Both the position numbers and the translations under genes were made by a program. From Linderina pennispora (Eukaryota > Kickxellomycota > Kickxellomycetes > Kickxellales > Kickxellaceae), in NCBI RefSeq assembly GCF_002104995.1, contig NW_024468254.1:310001-374000 (forward strand): a stretch of 64,000 nt of DNA, given 5' to 3'. The notes under the pieces are model-generated. The model had not been told where the DNA came from and did no database searches. It saw only the letters and a list, made by a program, of their open reading frames with translations. Shown piece after piece: positions 18,780 through 28,663 of this stretch; the stretch's first letter is position 1; every line of letters begins with the position of its first letter.

Positions 18780-21700
18780 ATGGTAGACCCCTTTTCAAAT
18801 ATACGCCGGCGAACGTCGGGGATGACCTACGGGCGAAGAGCGCAGGCAGCGCGTCGTGTATCGGCTCCTGGAAGCGCGTTTGGGTCGGGCAGCAGCAAGC
18901 CTCCGTCCAGCGATACGCCGCAGCCTCTTGACTTGTCAGATTCATCAGTGGAAGAGAGTGACGGAGAGCCTCTGGCAGCAGGCACAAGCACAGGCACTTG
19001 GGCCCGGAGAACAGCACACTCCGCTCTGTCTAGGCTGGAGCAGCTCTACGAAAGTACAAGGTCACAGGGCAGTACTCCGTCTGGAAATTCAACCGATGCG
19101 CCTGGCGGGTCTGCATCGTCGCGGTCAATCCTGGATCAGACAAAAAACAGATGGGACCTTGGCGATGTGCTTGGAGGAAAGCCTGAAAGGGCAGTGACAG
19201 ATAGCAAGGAGACTGATCAGCAGCAGAGGATCGTGCTGGATAACACGGATATGTTTGTCAGCGCAGAGGAGGCGGCAAAGGTCAAAGCCAAGGCTAAGGT
19301 GGGATCTCGGACGAGAAATCGGTCGGCAGCAATACCTCGGCAGCAGGCCAAGTCCCCATCAATAAGCAAGGCTGTGAAGGCAGTTCCGGCAAAGCTAAAG
19401 CGTGTACGGAGCCATACCCAACCTGAATTACCACAGTCAGTATCAGTCGCGGGATCCGCTGATAGCAGCAAGAATCCACGGCGCCGTGTACAGACGAAGC
19501 TTGGGCTTGAGATGGGGATTGCTGGCCCAGTAGCAAAGGCTACTCCGACGCGAATAAGAGCAAGGACACGGGGCAGGCAGCCCGAGAAAAATTCTGTCTC
19601 GCAATCGGCTTCGCAACCCATTGGAATCCCCGATGACCCATGGGGCTTGGGTGAAGTACGTGGCAGCAGCCCGGTATTGCCCAGCTTCGCTAGCAAACGC
19701 AGTAGGAGTGTGTGTGGGCGCAAATTTGACAACTTCCATTCACTGTCCTCGACGTCATCGCCGCCGCTGCTGCCACTGCCACTATCTGCTGCAAGCCAGA
19801 CTGATGTCAGCCAGAAAGAGATAGTGCTCGGACTCAGCGATAGCGACACTGGCGATTCAGAAAAACATGTCTGGAGCCGAAAACAAGAGAATGCAGGCGG
19901 AAGCACACCAAAGGCACAAACCGGTAACCAGCACATATTGGAGAAAGCACAGGGGCCATCGAGTGCGTCACTGAAGCGGCTGCAGTCGCGGGCATTTAGC
20001 CATAATGTCGTTTTTACATACGGGCGTCCTCGCAGCGACGATAGCGGCGACGACGACGATTATGATGGCAGCGAGCTATCCAAATTCCGGCGGCCCAGTG
20101 GTAGTAGCCGATCTCTCAACATGCGGCCCCTGCTTTTGCTCGATCAGGATAGCAGCGCGTTGGCTGGTGGTGCAATTGGCGCCTACAAGTCTCCACAGGA
20201 TCCACTTGTAAGGCACAACAGTAGCCCATACAGTGGTGAGGGTACTCGGACGGCGAGCAGCGAGTCGTTCCGCAGGCTGATCGGGGACATTCTACAGAGG
20301 ATTGGATCGACAGACTCAATGCGGGTTTCGGCATGTGGTGATCTGGCTGCGCGGCTGGGGCAGCAGGAGTTCCGAGATGAGTTGCTGGGCTCGATACACT
20401 GGCTCACGACGCTACTCCGTTCGATGCAGCGGGTGCGCGAGTGTCCGCTTGTCTCCGCGTCGATGATGGTGCTTGTGCGAGCAGCATTCGTGAACCCCGA
20501 GGTTATGCAGTCGCTGGTATTTGACCACCATATCCTTGAGATCGTGGCCGAGGTGCTGAAAGCAACAGCCCAGGCCGACATTCTGGTGCAGCGAGACCCC
20601 TCGGACTTTGACTGCGACAGCCAGTGTCGGTGTGTGACAGCCATTTGCCAAACTGTAAGGGCGCTTGGTTTGGTTGACGATATATTGGCTGTTTCTACAT
20701 ACAATCTGGTATTGGCTGCGCTGCGTAGCTTCATGCGCGACGATGATGTTGCGTACCTAGCAATGGCGGAATTGCTGAGAGGGGAGCTGCATGAATCCGG
20801 GTGCCTGGCACTGATAGTTGAGCGGACATTTGCGCGGAGCATTCCGGCATTCGTCAAACAAATCAACAGCCAGCCAGCCAGATCGCTTGACGGCTCCCCC
20901 TTCGACGACTCTTTTGTCAGCAAGGTGTCGGCCCGAAATGCTGCAGCAGCAGCAGCAGCAGATTTTCGAAATGGAGATGATATGTGGATGGACTTTGACT
21001 TGCCCGACGAGTCACAGCATCCAGCTAGCCTGCGTGGATTGCCGAACCATCGGCAGCAGGCCGACAAGTGCACTTTTCGGCGCGAGCTCGATCCGCAGCT
21101 ACCGTCGCGCCTAGCTGTCTCTCTGGAACTTGAACTGCTCAAGTTTAGTGCAACGGCATCCCGAGAAAACCAGGACGAGATCTTGGGCGAGAAGGCTGTG
21201 GTCCCGGCTATGCTGTCACTGCTGGCTGCATGCCAGCAATCGTCTGTCAGACTCCGCGGCCAGTCGCTTGTCAAGGCGCTGGAAACAGCGGTTCTGGTGC
21301 TGCAGCTTCTGGTGAATCTGTCCAACAGCAGCACCGAGTTTTGCTCGCAGTTTATCAGGCAGAATGGCCTCGAGGCGGTGTCCAAAAGCATCATGTTTGT
21401 ATCGCGTACGATGGCAGATGGGATGCTCCAAACGGAATCCAGCAGCAGCAATCCAGCATCAACCGGAGCCGCCAACTCCAGCTCAACCACTGCCAAGGAT
21501 CTCGGCGATCTGTGCTACGACACTCTGCTAATTGCTGCCGCGCTGCTCACCAACATCGTCGACGCGGACTCGTCCACGGCTACGCACTTCAGCTACGTGT
21601 TTCAGAACCCGCATTGTCCGCTCGACTCGCGATGCTATCCCGAATGTGCGTGCGCAAGCCGCACCTCACTGGTCGGCCTGTTGGCACGAGCATTTGCAGT

Positions 21701-22142
21701 GTGTCACGCCATGGCGGCGCCGGCGGATTCGAGCCAGTCAGACGCCCTTGTTGCAGCAGGCTACTTGGCTGTGCTGCTTGGATTCCTCATGCGTGACAGC
21801 CCTGGCAGTCACCGCGCCATCCTACAGCACTTGCCTGGTCAATCGGCAGCTGCAGTGGTTTCACGGATTGAAGGATTTATTCGGTTGACCGACTCCATTA
21901 GCGAACGCTTTGGGAAGTTGCTCGGTGGTCTGGGAACTGCTGCCTTTGGGCTGCCAGAACCGGGCAGTGGTCGACGGACGCACCTGCTCGGACAGCGCAG
22001 CACCGAGTCACCGCCATCGCTGAGTGTTACGCGATCCGCTGCGAATGCACCTGGTGGTCCGGGCGGTAGCAGTGGCAGCAGTGAGTCGGCTATAGCGACA
22101 TCGCTCCAGACTGTGCTTGAAGCGCTGAAGCTGATTCAGTGA
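18780..22142 (+). CDS. WAPL: WAPL-family cohesin release factor
   Basis: A 1120-residue nuclear protein expected to open the cohesin ring together with Pds5 and so limit cohesin's time on chromosomes. The first half (about 1-500) is disordered, rich in Ser, Arg and Gly. It carries two TYGR motifs (MTYGRR near residue 15 and VFTYGRPR near 430), similar to conserved Tyr-Gly/Ser-Arg motifs in Wapl proteins. From about residue 505 there is a helical repeat domain of WAPL type: FRRLIGDILQRI opening, then repeated Leu-rich helices through LQHLPG near 1010, and a C-terminal Gly/Ser tail. A polyalanine run lies near 20940-20960. The start at 18780 is the first in-frame ATG; the open frame continues upstream without ATG. 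It is convergent with the TFIIIC gene, only 19 bases apart. Confidence 0.75.
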   Translation: MVDPFSNIRRRTSGMTYGRRAQAARRVSAPGSAFGSGSSKPPSSDTPQPLDLSDSSVEESDGEPLAAGTSTGTWARRTAHSALSRLEQLYESTRSQGSTPSGNSTDAPGGSASSRSILDQTKNRWDLGDVLGGKPERAVTDSKETDQQQRIVLDNTDMFVSAEEAAKVKAKAKVGSRTRNRSAAIPRQQAKSPSISKAVKAVPAKLKRVRSHTQPELPQSVSVAGSADSSKNPRRRVQTKLGLEMGIAGPVAKATPTRIRARTRGRQPEKNSVSQSASQPIGIPDDPWGLGEVRGSSPVLPSFASKRSRSVCGRKFDNFHSLSSTSSPPLLPLPLSAASQTDVSQKEIVLGLSDSDTGDSEKHVWSRKQENAGGSTPKAQTGNQHILEKAQGPSSASLKRLQSRAFSHNVVFTYGRPRSDDSGDDDDYDGSELSKFRRPSGSSRSLNMRPLLLLDQDSSALAGGAIGAYKSPQDPLVRHNSSPYSGEGTRTASSESFRRLIGDILQRIGSTDSMRVSACGDLAARLGQQEFRDELLGSIHWLTTLLRSMQRVRECPLVSASMMVLVRAAFVNPEVMQSLVFDHHILEIVAEVLKATAQADILVQRDPSDFDCDSQCRCVTAICQTVRALGLVDDILAVSTYNLVLAALRSFMRDDDVAYLAMAELLRGELHESGCLALIVERTFARSIPAFVKQINSQPARSLDGSPFDDSFVSKVSARNAAAAAAADFRNGDDMWMDFDLPDESQHPASLRGLPNHRQQADKCTFRRELDPQLPSRLAVSLELELLKFSATASRENQDEILGEKAVVPAMLSLLAACQQSSVRLRGQSLVKALETAVLVLQLLVNLSNSSTEFCSQFIRQNGLEAVSKSIMFVSRTMADGMLQTESSSSNPASTGAANSSSTTAKDLGDLCYDTLLIAAALLTNIVDADSSTATHFSYVFQNPHCPLDSRCYPECACASRTSLVGLLARAFAVCHAMAAPADSSQSDALVAAGYLAVLLGFLMRDSPGSHRAILQHLPGQSAAAVVSRIEGFIRLTDSISERFGKLLGGLGTAAFGLPEPGSGRRTHLLGQRSTESPPSLSVTRSAANAPGGPGGSSGSSESAIATSLQTVLEALKLIQ

Positions 22143-22161
22143 TGTGCCATCTGGCGGCAAG

Positions 22162-23694
22162 CTAGTCGCTTTCCTCGCCGTAGATCTCAAAGTCGTCGAA
22201 TGTGTCGTCATTGTAGAAGTTGACCTCGTCGGCATCGGACCCGGCATCCCCACCCTGCTCCTCCTCGTTTTGCGCCATGGCCAGGTCGCCCATCAGCTCC
22301 TCGACACGCGTGTTGCGCATGGTTTTGAGCTTCTCTGATTCCACGCCAGTGCGGATGCTCTCCATCTTTTCGGTCAGCAGCTCCTTCTGCGTAATCTCCT
22401 CATCCTCCTTTTTGATGGCCGCCAGCAGCGCCTTCTTGAGCTTGATCATATCAACCGGGCTCTCTTTGTCTTCAAGCAGCATTTTCCTCAGGTTGTTTGT
22501 CACAAGGCGAATTGCGCGCACGAGCGGGTAATGGAACCAGCCAGACTCCTGGCATATCGTCCTGCGCCTGCCGTTCGGGTACTCGATCAGGTGCTGGATC
22601 TGCGGCACCGTCACATGCATGACCTGGTAGATACCGGAGCAGCCATGGCGTGCCGCCTCCTCGTCGAACAGGAAGCTTTTGGCTTTGACCGCGTTGCGTG
22701 GTGTATCAGACCTTTTCTCCACATCCTCGTCCTGCTTTGCTTTGCGGGTGTTTGCCTGCGAATTCTTGGGATCCATGGTTCGCATATCCAGGACCTGGTA
22801 CTTGTAGGACTCAGGGTCTGTGCGCGGGTCGTAGCCGTAGCGGATCCAGCACGAGCGCCAGGGGCCGGTGCGCATCACGTAAGCGCGCAGCGGCATGACC
22901 ATGTTGGCACGCATAGAGGTGTTCTGCTCAGCTCTCATCATGACATCGACGGCGTTGCGGCTGATCACCGGGTACTTGTCCATCACGCTGCGAGCAAAGT
23001 CCTGCAGCTTCTGGGGCACCGACTTCATTTTCTCCATGATCTTTGCTGTCGGTCCTGCCGGCACCGCCTTGTCTGAGAACTGGATTGCAAGGCCATAGTA
23101 GAGGTAGTTCTCATAGCCCGCGCTCCTGGGAGGCCTTGTCGACTCCTCTTTGTAGCCGAAAGGCATGGGCCAGCCAACAACATCGATCGGCGGTGCTGGC
23201 ACTGGCCATCTGGCAAGCTCAGACCCCGCCATCATATGCTCGTCGCTGGACACCTGCTTGATTGCCTCCAAGTCAACCGATGCGATGTTCTGCATGAAGT
23301 TGAGTAGCGGGTCGTCCTTGGCTGGAAGAAACTGAAAGTTTGCCAGACGGCGGAACCGCACAGTCTTGTCAATAACAGCGACTGCATCGGCCGTCACGGT
23401 CGGCTCTGATTTGGCCTTGCCTAGCTGCGATTTCTTGGTGCGCTTGGTGACCTTGAACAGGATGTTGCGGGTGGTCACCACATCGCCCATGAGTGGATGT
23501 GAGGCTGGGTCATGCGGACGCAAGCGTAGCTCGACCGTTTTGGAATCATCGGTAACGTCCATTGCAAGCTTCTCGCGGCCGCCCACCATCGAGATCGCCT
23601 TTTCGGTGTCTTTGACGTAAGCTGGGTATTCGACGGCAAACATGGCGCGCGAAGGCATGGTGCGGCGTGGCGCCTGCGACGGCGGCTGCTCCAT
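22162..23694 (-). CDS. TFC1: TFIIIC subunit of the Tfc1/Sfc1/GTF3C5 family
   Basis: A 510-residue subunit of RNA polymerase III transcription factor TFIIIC, expected to help bind the A box of tRNA promoters. The N-terminal signature begins VEYPAYVKDTEKAISMVGG, followed by LRLRPHDPASHPLMGDVV, typical of the barrel domain that pairs with the Tfc7 partner. A middle region contains the family winged-helix portion (about 195-290, WRSCWIRYGYDPRTDPESYKY). The C-terminus has a coiled, charged stretch and an acidic tail rich in Asp, Glu, Phe and Tyr, as in yeast Tfc1. Two more in-frame ATGs lie within 20 codons of the first (MPSRAMF); the upstream one is chosen. No intron is needed. Confidence 0.88.
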   Translation of the reverse strand: MEQPPSQAPRRTMPSRAMFAVEYPAYVKDTEKAISMVGGREKLAMDVTDDSKTVELRLRPHDPASHPLMGDVVTTRNILFKVTKRTKKSQLGKAKSEPTVTADAVAVIDKTVRFRRLANFQFLPAKDDPLLNFMQNIASVDLEAIKQVSSDEHMMAGSELARWPVPAPPIDVVGWPMPFGYKEESTRPPRSAGYENYLYYGLAIQFSDKAVPAGPTAKIMEKMKSVPQKLQDFARSVMDKYPVISRNAVDVMMRAEQNTSMRANMVMPLRAYVMRTGPWRSCWIRYGYDPRTDPESYKYQVLDMRTMDPKNSQANTRKAKQDEDVEKRSDTPRNAVKAKSFLFDEEAARHGCSGIYQVMHVTVPQIQHLIEYPNGRRRTICQESGWFHYPLVRAIRLVTNNLRKMLLEDKESPVDMIKLKKALLAAIKKEDEEITQKELLTEKMESIRTGVESEKLKTMRNTRVEELMGDLAMAQNEEEQGGDAGSDADEVNFYNDDTFDDFEIYGEESD

Positions 23695-24078
23695 TGGTTA
23701 TTTGTTGTATAGAAAAGCAAGGGGTACGAGAGTGGACATAGAATCCATTTTGCCGCAGTAAATGGCTCAGCATATTTCGGTTAAAATGGACAGTGTGCAA
23801 TTTTGGGCACCGGGGATGGCCAGTGCCACCACCCACTGCACTCCAACTGACTGATGAAGGCTATGACCTACATACACTTGCACTCCTCTACACCTGGCAC
23901 ACACCGGGCGTCGCCACTGCATGGGCTGCACTAGGCAGCTGAGGAGTGGGGATAAAAGAGGGGTGCACGGCCTCTTCATGGCTTAGTGCGTATGTTTGAT
24001 TTATATTAGAGTGTAATGTAATGAAGGACTGTAAAGATAAGAGGATAGTGCTGGGGTTGGATACAAGATATTGGGTGC
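23695..24078. other. intergenic stretch between TFC1 and the HMG gene
   Basis: This holds the TFC1 5' leader and promoter and the 3' UTR of the HMG-box gene, which are both on the minus strand. No coding frame is supported. Confidence 0.6.
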
Positions 24079-25971
24079 TCACATGTTCCGGATAACCTGC
24101 TCCTGGCTCTGCGGGTCAAGCTGCTGGAGCTGCTGCGGTGGCTGTGCATCGCTGGGCCCCGAGTACGGGCGAGCAGTGTCGTAGAACATGGGCTCTGTCA
24201 GTGCGTGCGAGATCGGCGCGCCTGTTGGCACCTGCACATGGCCGGGCGACGGCTGCTGGTACCCAGTCGCATAGTAGCCACCCTGCTGTGCCATCTGCGC
24301 CTGCGATGCCGCTGGCCACGTGTACGTATTGGCTCCGAACGGCGAATTCATGTCATTCAGGTCATTGCTGGAAGCATTGCTCGAGAATGAGTTGCGATGG
24401 CCGAGGGTGTCGGGAGGGCTGAGCAGCGGCTGGCTCGCGGCTGCTTGCGCTTCTGCCTGCTGGTAGCTTGTGGCCGCGGTAGGAGCCCCAGTTGGGCTGA
24501 TCAGTGACGCACGGCGGCCGCCAGCCGACCAGTTGGCTGCAGCGGCGGCGGCAGCGGCAGCAGCAGCAGCCGGGCTGGCAGTGAGCCCAGCGTAGAAGGG
24601 CGGCATCGGGCCGTTGGCAGCAGCTGCAGCAGCGGCGGCGGCAGCAGCTGCAGCAGCCTGGTTGGATGCCAAACGATTATAGCCGTTGTAGAGGTAGTTG
24701 GCAGCAGACGTGTTGGCGAGGCCAGTGTTGGTAAAGTTGCACGGGTGATTGGCCACACCGCTGTCAAAAGAACGCGACTTGTTGTAGCGGCGCTGGCGCG
24801 ACTCGTACTTGCCAAACTTCTTGACGTCGTTGTTGAACCGCTTTTTGTCCTCCTCGGCCAGGCGCACATACGGCCGCCGCTCCTCCTCGGGCATGGCCTT
24901 CCACCGGGCGCTCATCAGCTGCAGGAACTCGCGGTTCTTGAGCTTTTTTGTCTCGTCATCAACCTTATTTCTATATCGCGGAAGTATACGTGGCAGGGTG
25001 GTGGTGCAAAATACAAAAAGTTAGTAACAAACAAACAAATATGATGGGGACATGGAATATGCGACATCTCGCTTGATTTTGTATCCCGCCGCTGTCCCCC
25101 CCCCTTTTGCCCAACATTTATGCATCTAAAACAGACCCTTTACGTGATCTACGCAGAAAAACACCAACAAGCAAAGCAAGGCAGGGCGAGGCAAGGCAAA
25201 AGGCAGAAAAGATCGTGCAATGTGTCACAGCGCGAATCACGGGCTAATTGGCCTCGTCACTTACCGTTGGTCGTTGACAAAGTAGATGAAGGCGTTGCGG
25301 AAGCGCTTGAACTTGTTCTTGTTGCGCGGCGGACGCCCCTGCGCTGCATGCGTGCCCGCCGATCCGCCCACCTGGTGCGACGCTGCTGTCATAGATGTGA
25401 TTGAATGACCGCTGAGCACCATGCTGGAGCTTTGCGTCGTCGGCTGGTGCGAGTACGACTGGGCGGCAGACACGTTGACCAGACGCACCTGCTGCTGATC
25501 CTGGATATCCAGCTGCTGTGTGTGTGCGGGAGATGTACCGCCGAATGCATACGGGTTGCCGGGCGACTGTCCAGAGCAGATCCCAGCCGATGCGGGATCT
25601 GCCGGCATAGTCGGGGACACCAGCGAGCGCGAGAACTGGAGGTCATTGAGCTCGGTGCCCGCAGATGCTGGGTTCATTGCCGGAGACACTGAGACGGCGC
25701 TGAGGCTGAATGAGGGGATGCCCTGCTGTGCCTGTGGGATTGGCGGCAGCATGATGTTGCTCTGCTGTTGTTGGTACTGCTGCTGGTGGTGGTGCTGCTC
25801 AGCACCCATGAGCGAGTATGTCGACGGCATGGACGAATGCTGTGGTGGCGGCATCGGACTGCCACCCATGGGCTGCTGTGGAATAGCGCCGCCTGCAGGA
25901 TCCCGCGATGCAGCGAACTGCTGCATGAAGCCGATGTTGGGTAGTGTGCTCATCTGATCCACTTCTTGCAT
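24079..25971 (-). CDS. HMG-box transcription factor (two exons)
   Basis: Spliced from 25265-25971 and 24079-24970, with an intron at 24971-25264. The donor is GTAAGT, a perfect TACTAAC branch site lies near 25019-25025, and the acceptor is TATAG. The product is 532 residues. The intron splits the HMG box after FIYFVNDQ (about residue 236). The box continues through NREFLQLMSARWKAMPEEE and ends near KYESRQRRYNK, about residues 218-295. The N-terminal region is rich in Gln and Pro. The C-terminal region has two polyalanine tracts and many Gln and Tyr. The box is of the sequence-specific fungal type (Ste11/Rox1/MAT-like style), so it probably binds and bends DNA as a regulator. A mating-type role is not supported, because no sex-locus neighbours (triose-phosphate transporter, RNA helicase) are present. 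Confidence 0.85.
24535..24656 (-). repeat. GCN repeats encoding two polyalanine tracts
   Basis: Two runs of GCA/GCG/GCC codons (about 24537-24571 and 24617-24657) sit in exon 2 of the HMG gene and give long alanine stretches. Such tracts are prone to length change by slippage. Confidence 0.75.
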
Positions 25972-28663
25972 TTAGAAGAATTCAGGGTGATATACGGGGT
26001 GGGTGTGGGAGGAATACAGAGTGCACTATGATATGTCTAGTGTAAAGGTGATGTGCTCTTAATATTTGAGAGGCTGGAGGCGAAGGTAGAATAATAATGT
26101 TATCTTTTTACTGGGGGTGCTTCATAGAAAGCGAAAACTGGTAGAGATACAAGGGAGAAAAGTGGTATTGGTGTGGGTGTACTGGCTGGGAGTGCTTTGC
26201 GGCCCACACCTTCATTCCTGGGATGGTGTGCTTCTTATAAACATCTCTCTGGTCCACCCTTTTTCCTGATTCTCCCGCAGTGCATGGGCGCATGCCTATC
26301 CTCTCTTCGATCCCTCAGCATGAAAAATAGCGGGAAAGGGGGAGGGTCAGCGAAAAAGTGGCCCGGTTTGCCTCCTAGCACTGCCTACCTGCCATCTAGA
26401 GAGAAAAAAAGTGGGGAGATTTTCTGAAAGTGGTGAAAAAATGCTCCCGAAATATCGCTTCCAACGCCGCAAACGCCGGGGGGTGGGTCGCAGAGGCGGG
26501 TTGCAGACGCCCTTGGCGGGTTACACAGTCAAGCAATTATCGTGCGGTTTTCTGCCAACAGCAGGCGTTCTGTGCGCGCGCCCCTGACTGGGTGGAATTG
26601 CTAAGGGGAATATCAACCCGTCCAACCGTCCGACATTCGATTCGCATTTATTTTTAAAAATACCGTGATACGAGTGGCCTGACAACACTGGCACCCGCGA
26701 TCGCTTACACGAATAATTCTGTTGATCGCTCAGCTAGGCAAATATCCCCCTATCGACAAAACAGGGAAGCGTGCCATTCAGCATCGCCTCCTCTGCCGAC
26801 TGGGCGAAAACCGGCGGCCCACCCGTAGCTTGTTTATTGCTCAAGCGTCTCGCGTGGTTCTTCGCCATATCACCGTCCCGTCTGGACGTACCGCCTTGTT
26901 CGGGTCGTTTCATCCGACGTCTGCCTGCAAACCTAATACCTTGCTGCTTCAATATATCCAAGGTGTTTGCTCGTGTTTACGCGGGGCCGCCAAGAAATGT
27001 CCGAATTCCATCTGGCATTGCTCCGCGGTACCAGCACGTGTTGCAATGCTTGCCAGGGCCTCTCTTCCGAGTGCGACTTGACTGCCATGGCGCGCTGTCA
27101 TCGCCGCTTTCCTTCGGGTACGAACGCCGCCCAGAATGCCAGAAGAATTCGTCTGACCACTCACCGCTCCAGGCGAGAGATGTCTTCTGCTTGCTGGCAA
27201 TTAACACCTCAGTGGAACATAAGCAGTGTAGAGAGCCTGTATTTGGTGACTGGCCAGTACATCACTAGCAATACTAGCGCCCAGTCAGCGCGAACTGGTT
27301 GAACCGGTACTATGAGCATGTTTCATACTCCCTCCATCGGCACCAGAATCAGCGAGCTCCACCGGAGCAGCATGTCCACACACTGACTCGTTTGCTGGAT
27401 CTATATAGCCCCTTTCCTTTTCACCCTTGGGCCAGCGCAAACCGCTCACTACTGGATGTTTGGCATGGCTGAAGACCGCACTGCTCCTGGATGTGCGTGC
27501 AGCATTGCCTTCACATTCGTCGCTCGGCCATGTATGCCGAACTAGCCACAACCAATCGACCAGGCTGCAAGCGGCGGTTGCCGGGCCACACCCAACACGC
27601 CGGGGTAGGAGGCATGCAGCCGATCTACTGAATGGCTAAGTGCATGTATGCATGTCCACCCACTGAACCCGCGCTAATTTTCGGCATATAGAAGCACTGC
27701 AACATACCGCGGGCCTGTGGGCTAATGGGAGGGACTGTAGCACAAGCTTCTGCTGTTCTCGACAGCCGAAGACGATCTCTGGCCGACGATTCCTGCAAGC
27801 GATCGAAGCAGCTTGATGGGCTGGGGTATGGCAGCCAGAGCGTGCAAAACGTGGAACGATAAACGAGGGGCACGGCAGCAAGGGTGCATGAGCATTAGCG
27901 GACCGCAGATCGCCTCTTGGCGTAGCCGGGCACCCCAGGCGCGGCTATACATTAGCCGGAGGCCAGGCAGATCCCAACGTCATAGGCAAACAAAACGAAA
28001 TCGGCAATCATGTCCGCCCCCGCGCCCTTAAAAATAAGATGCCAGACAAGCGAGTTCTGCAGAGGGTCGTACGTGGCGGGCCATATTTGCTTTCTTGTCT
28101 CGTCATTTGTGACCAAGCGAAGGGATCATAGCCGTATGGAGCAGCAGCTGCTGTGCATGTGTGCGACAGAACAGGAAAAGTAAAGCGGGGTTGCTGCTAG
28201 TTTAGCCGCGAGTGCCCAAAGCATTCAGTCAGGCGAGACTGTGCACTAGCCCCACTCACATTTACTGGAGCGTCTGGAAACAAAATAACAGCCCATTGCC
28301 ACAGACCAGCTGGTTGCGCAATCAGCGCCATCATTGGCAAACCAAGGTCGGCGCCATTACGGAACTGGAAGGCTGTGACGTGCAGACAAGACTGTGCGTA
28401 GTTAGACTGTACGATCATCTCGCACGCATGCTTTTTGTTTTACAACAGGCCTCTGCTGGCTGCTTTTGCCCTGCCCGAGTAGCAGTCAGAGCGAGCAGAC
28501 TGAGACAACAGTGGAAGAAAATCATGGCACATTCCACTAGGTTTTGGTAATTAGTTCTACGCAGGAGCATTTGCGCCCTGGAGGCCGGCTTGTTTTGCAG
28601 TTCAAAGGGATATGGATTGGTGGTTGAATTGTTTATTACCAGCGGAGCATACTATGATGATAG
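25972..28663. other. large gap without a supported gene
   Basis: About 2.7 kb, the longest gap in the window. The proximal part should be the HMG promoter. The longest open frames (26771-27268 on +, and several of 70-95 codons on both strands near 26730-27210) overlap each other. They show no domain, signal peptide or conserved motif, so I do not call them. No tRNA-like cloverleaf or B-box was found by eye. It could hide a multi-exon gene or a non-coding RNA. Confidence 0.4.

Noticed and set aside
20183-21496. Minus-strand open frame of 437 codons opposite WAPL
   Set aside because: Antisense to the WAPL domain, Ser/Arg/Cys-rich, no recognisable features.
24079-25971. HMG-box gene as a sex-determining mating-type locus
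   Set aside because: Neighbours are a TFIIIC subunit and a gap, without the triose-phosphate transporter and RNA helicase that flank sexM/sexP loci in Mucoromycota. The Gln/Ala-rich size also differs.
26734-27268. Overlapping frames of 75-165 codons on both strands in the large gap
   Set aside because: I tried to join the minus-strand pieces with a 45-base candidate intron (near 26930-26977), but the resulting sequence is not recognisable and the splice signals are weak.
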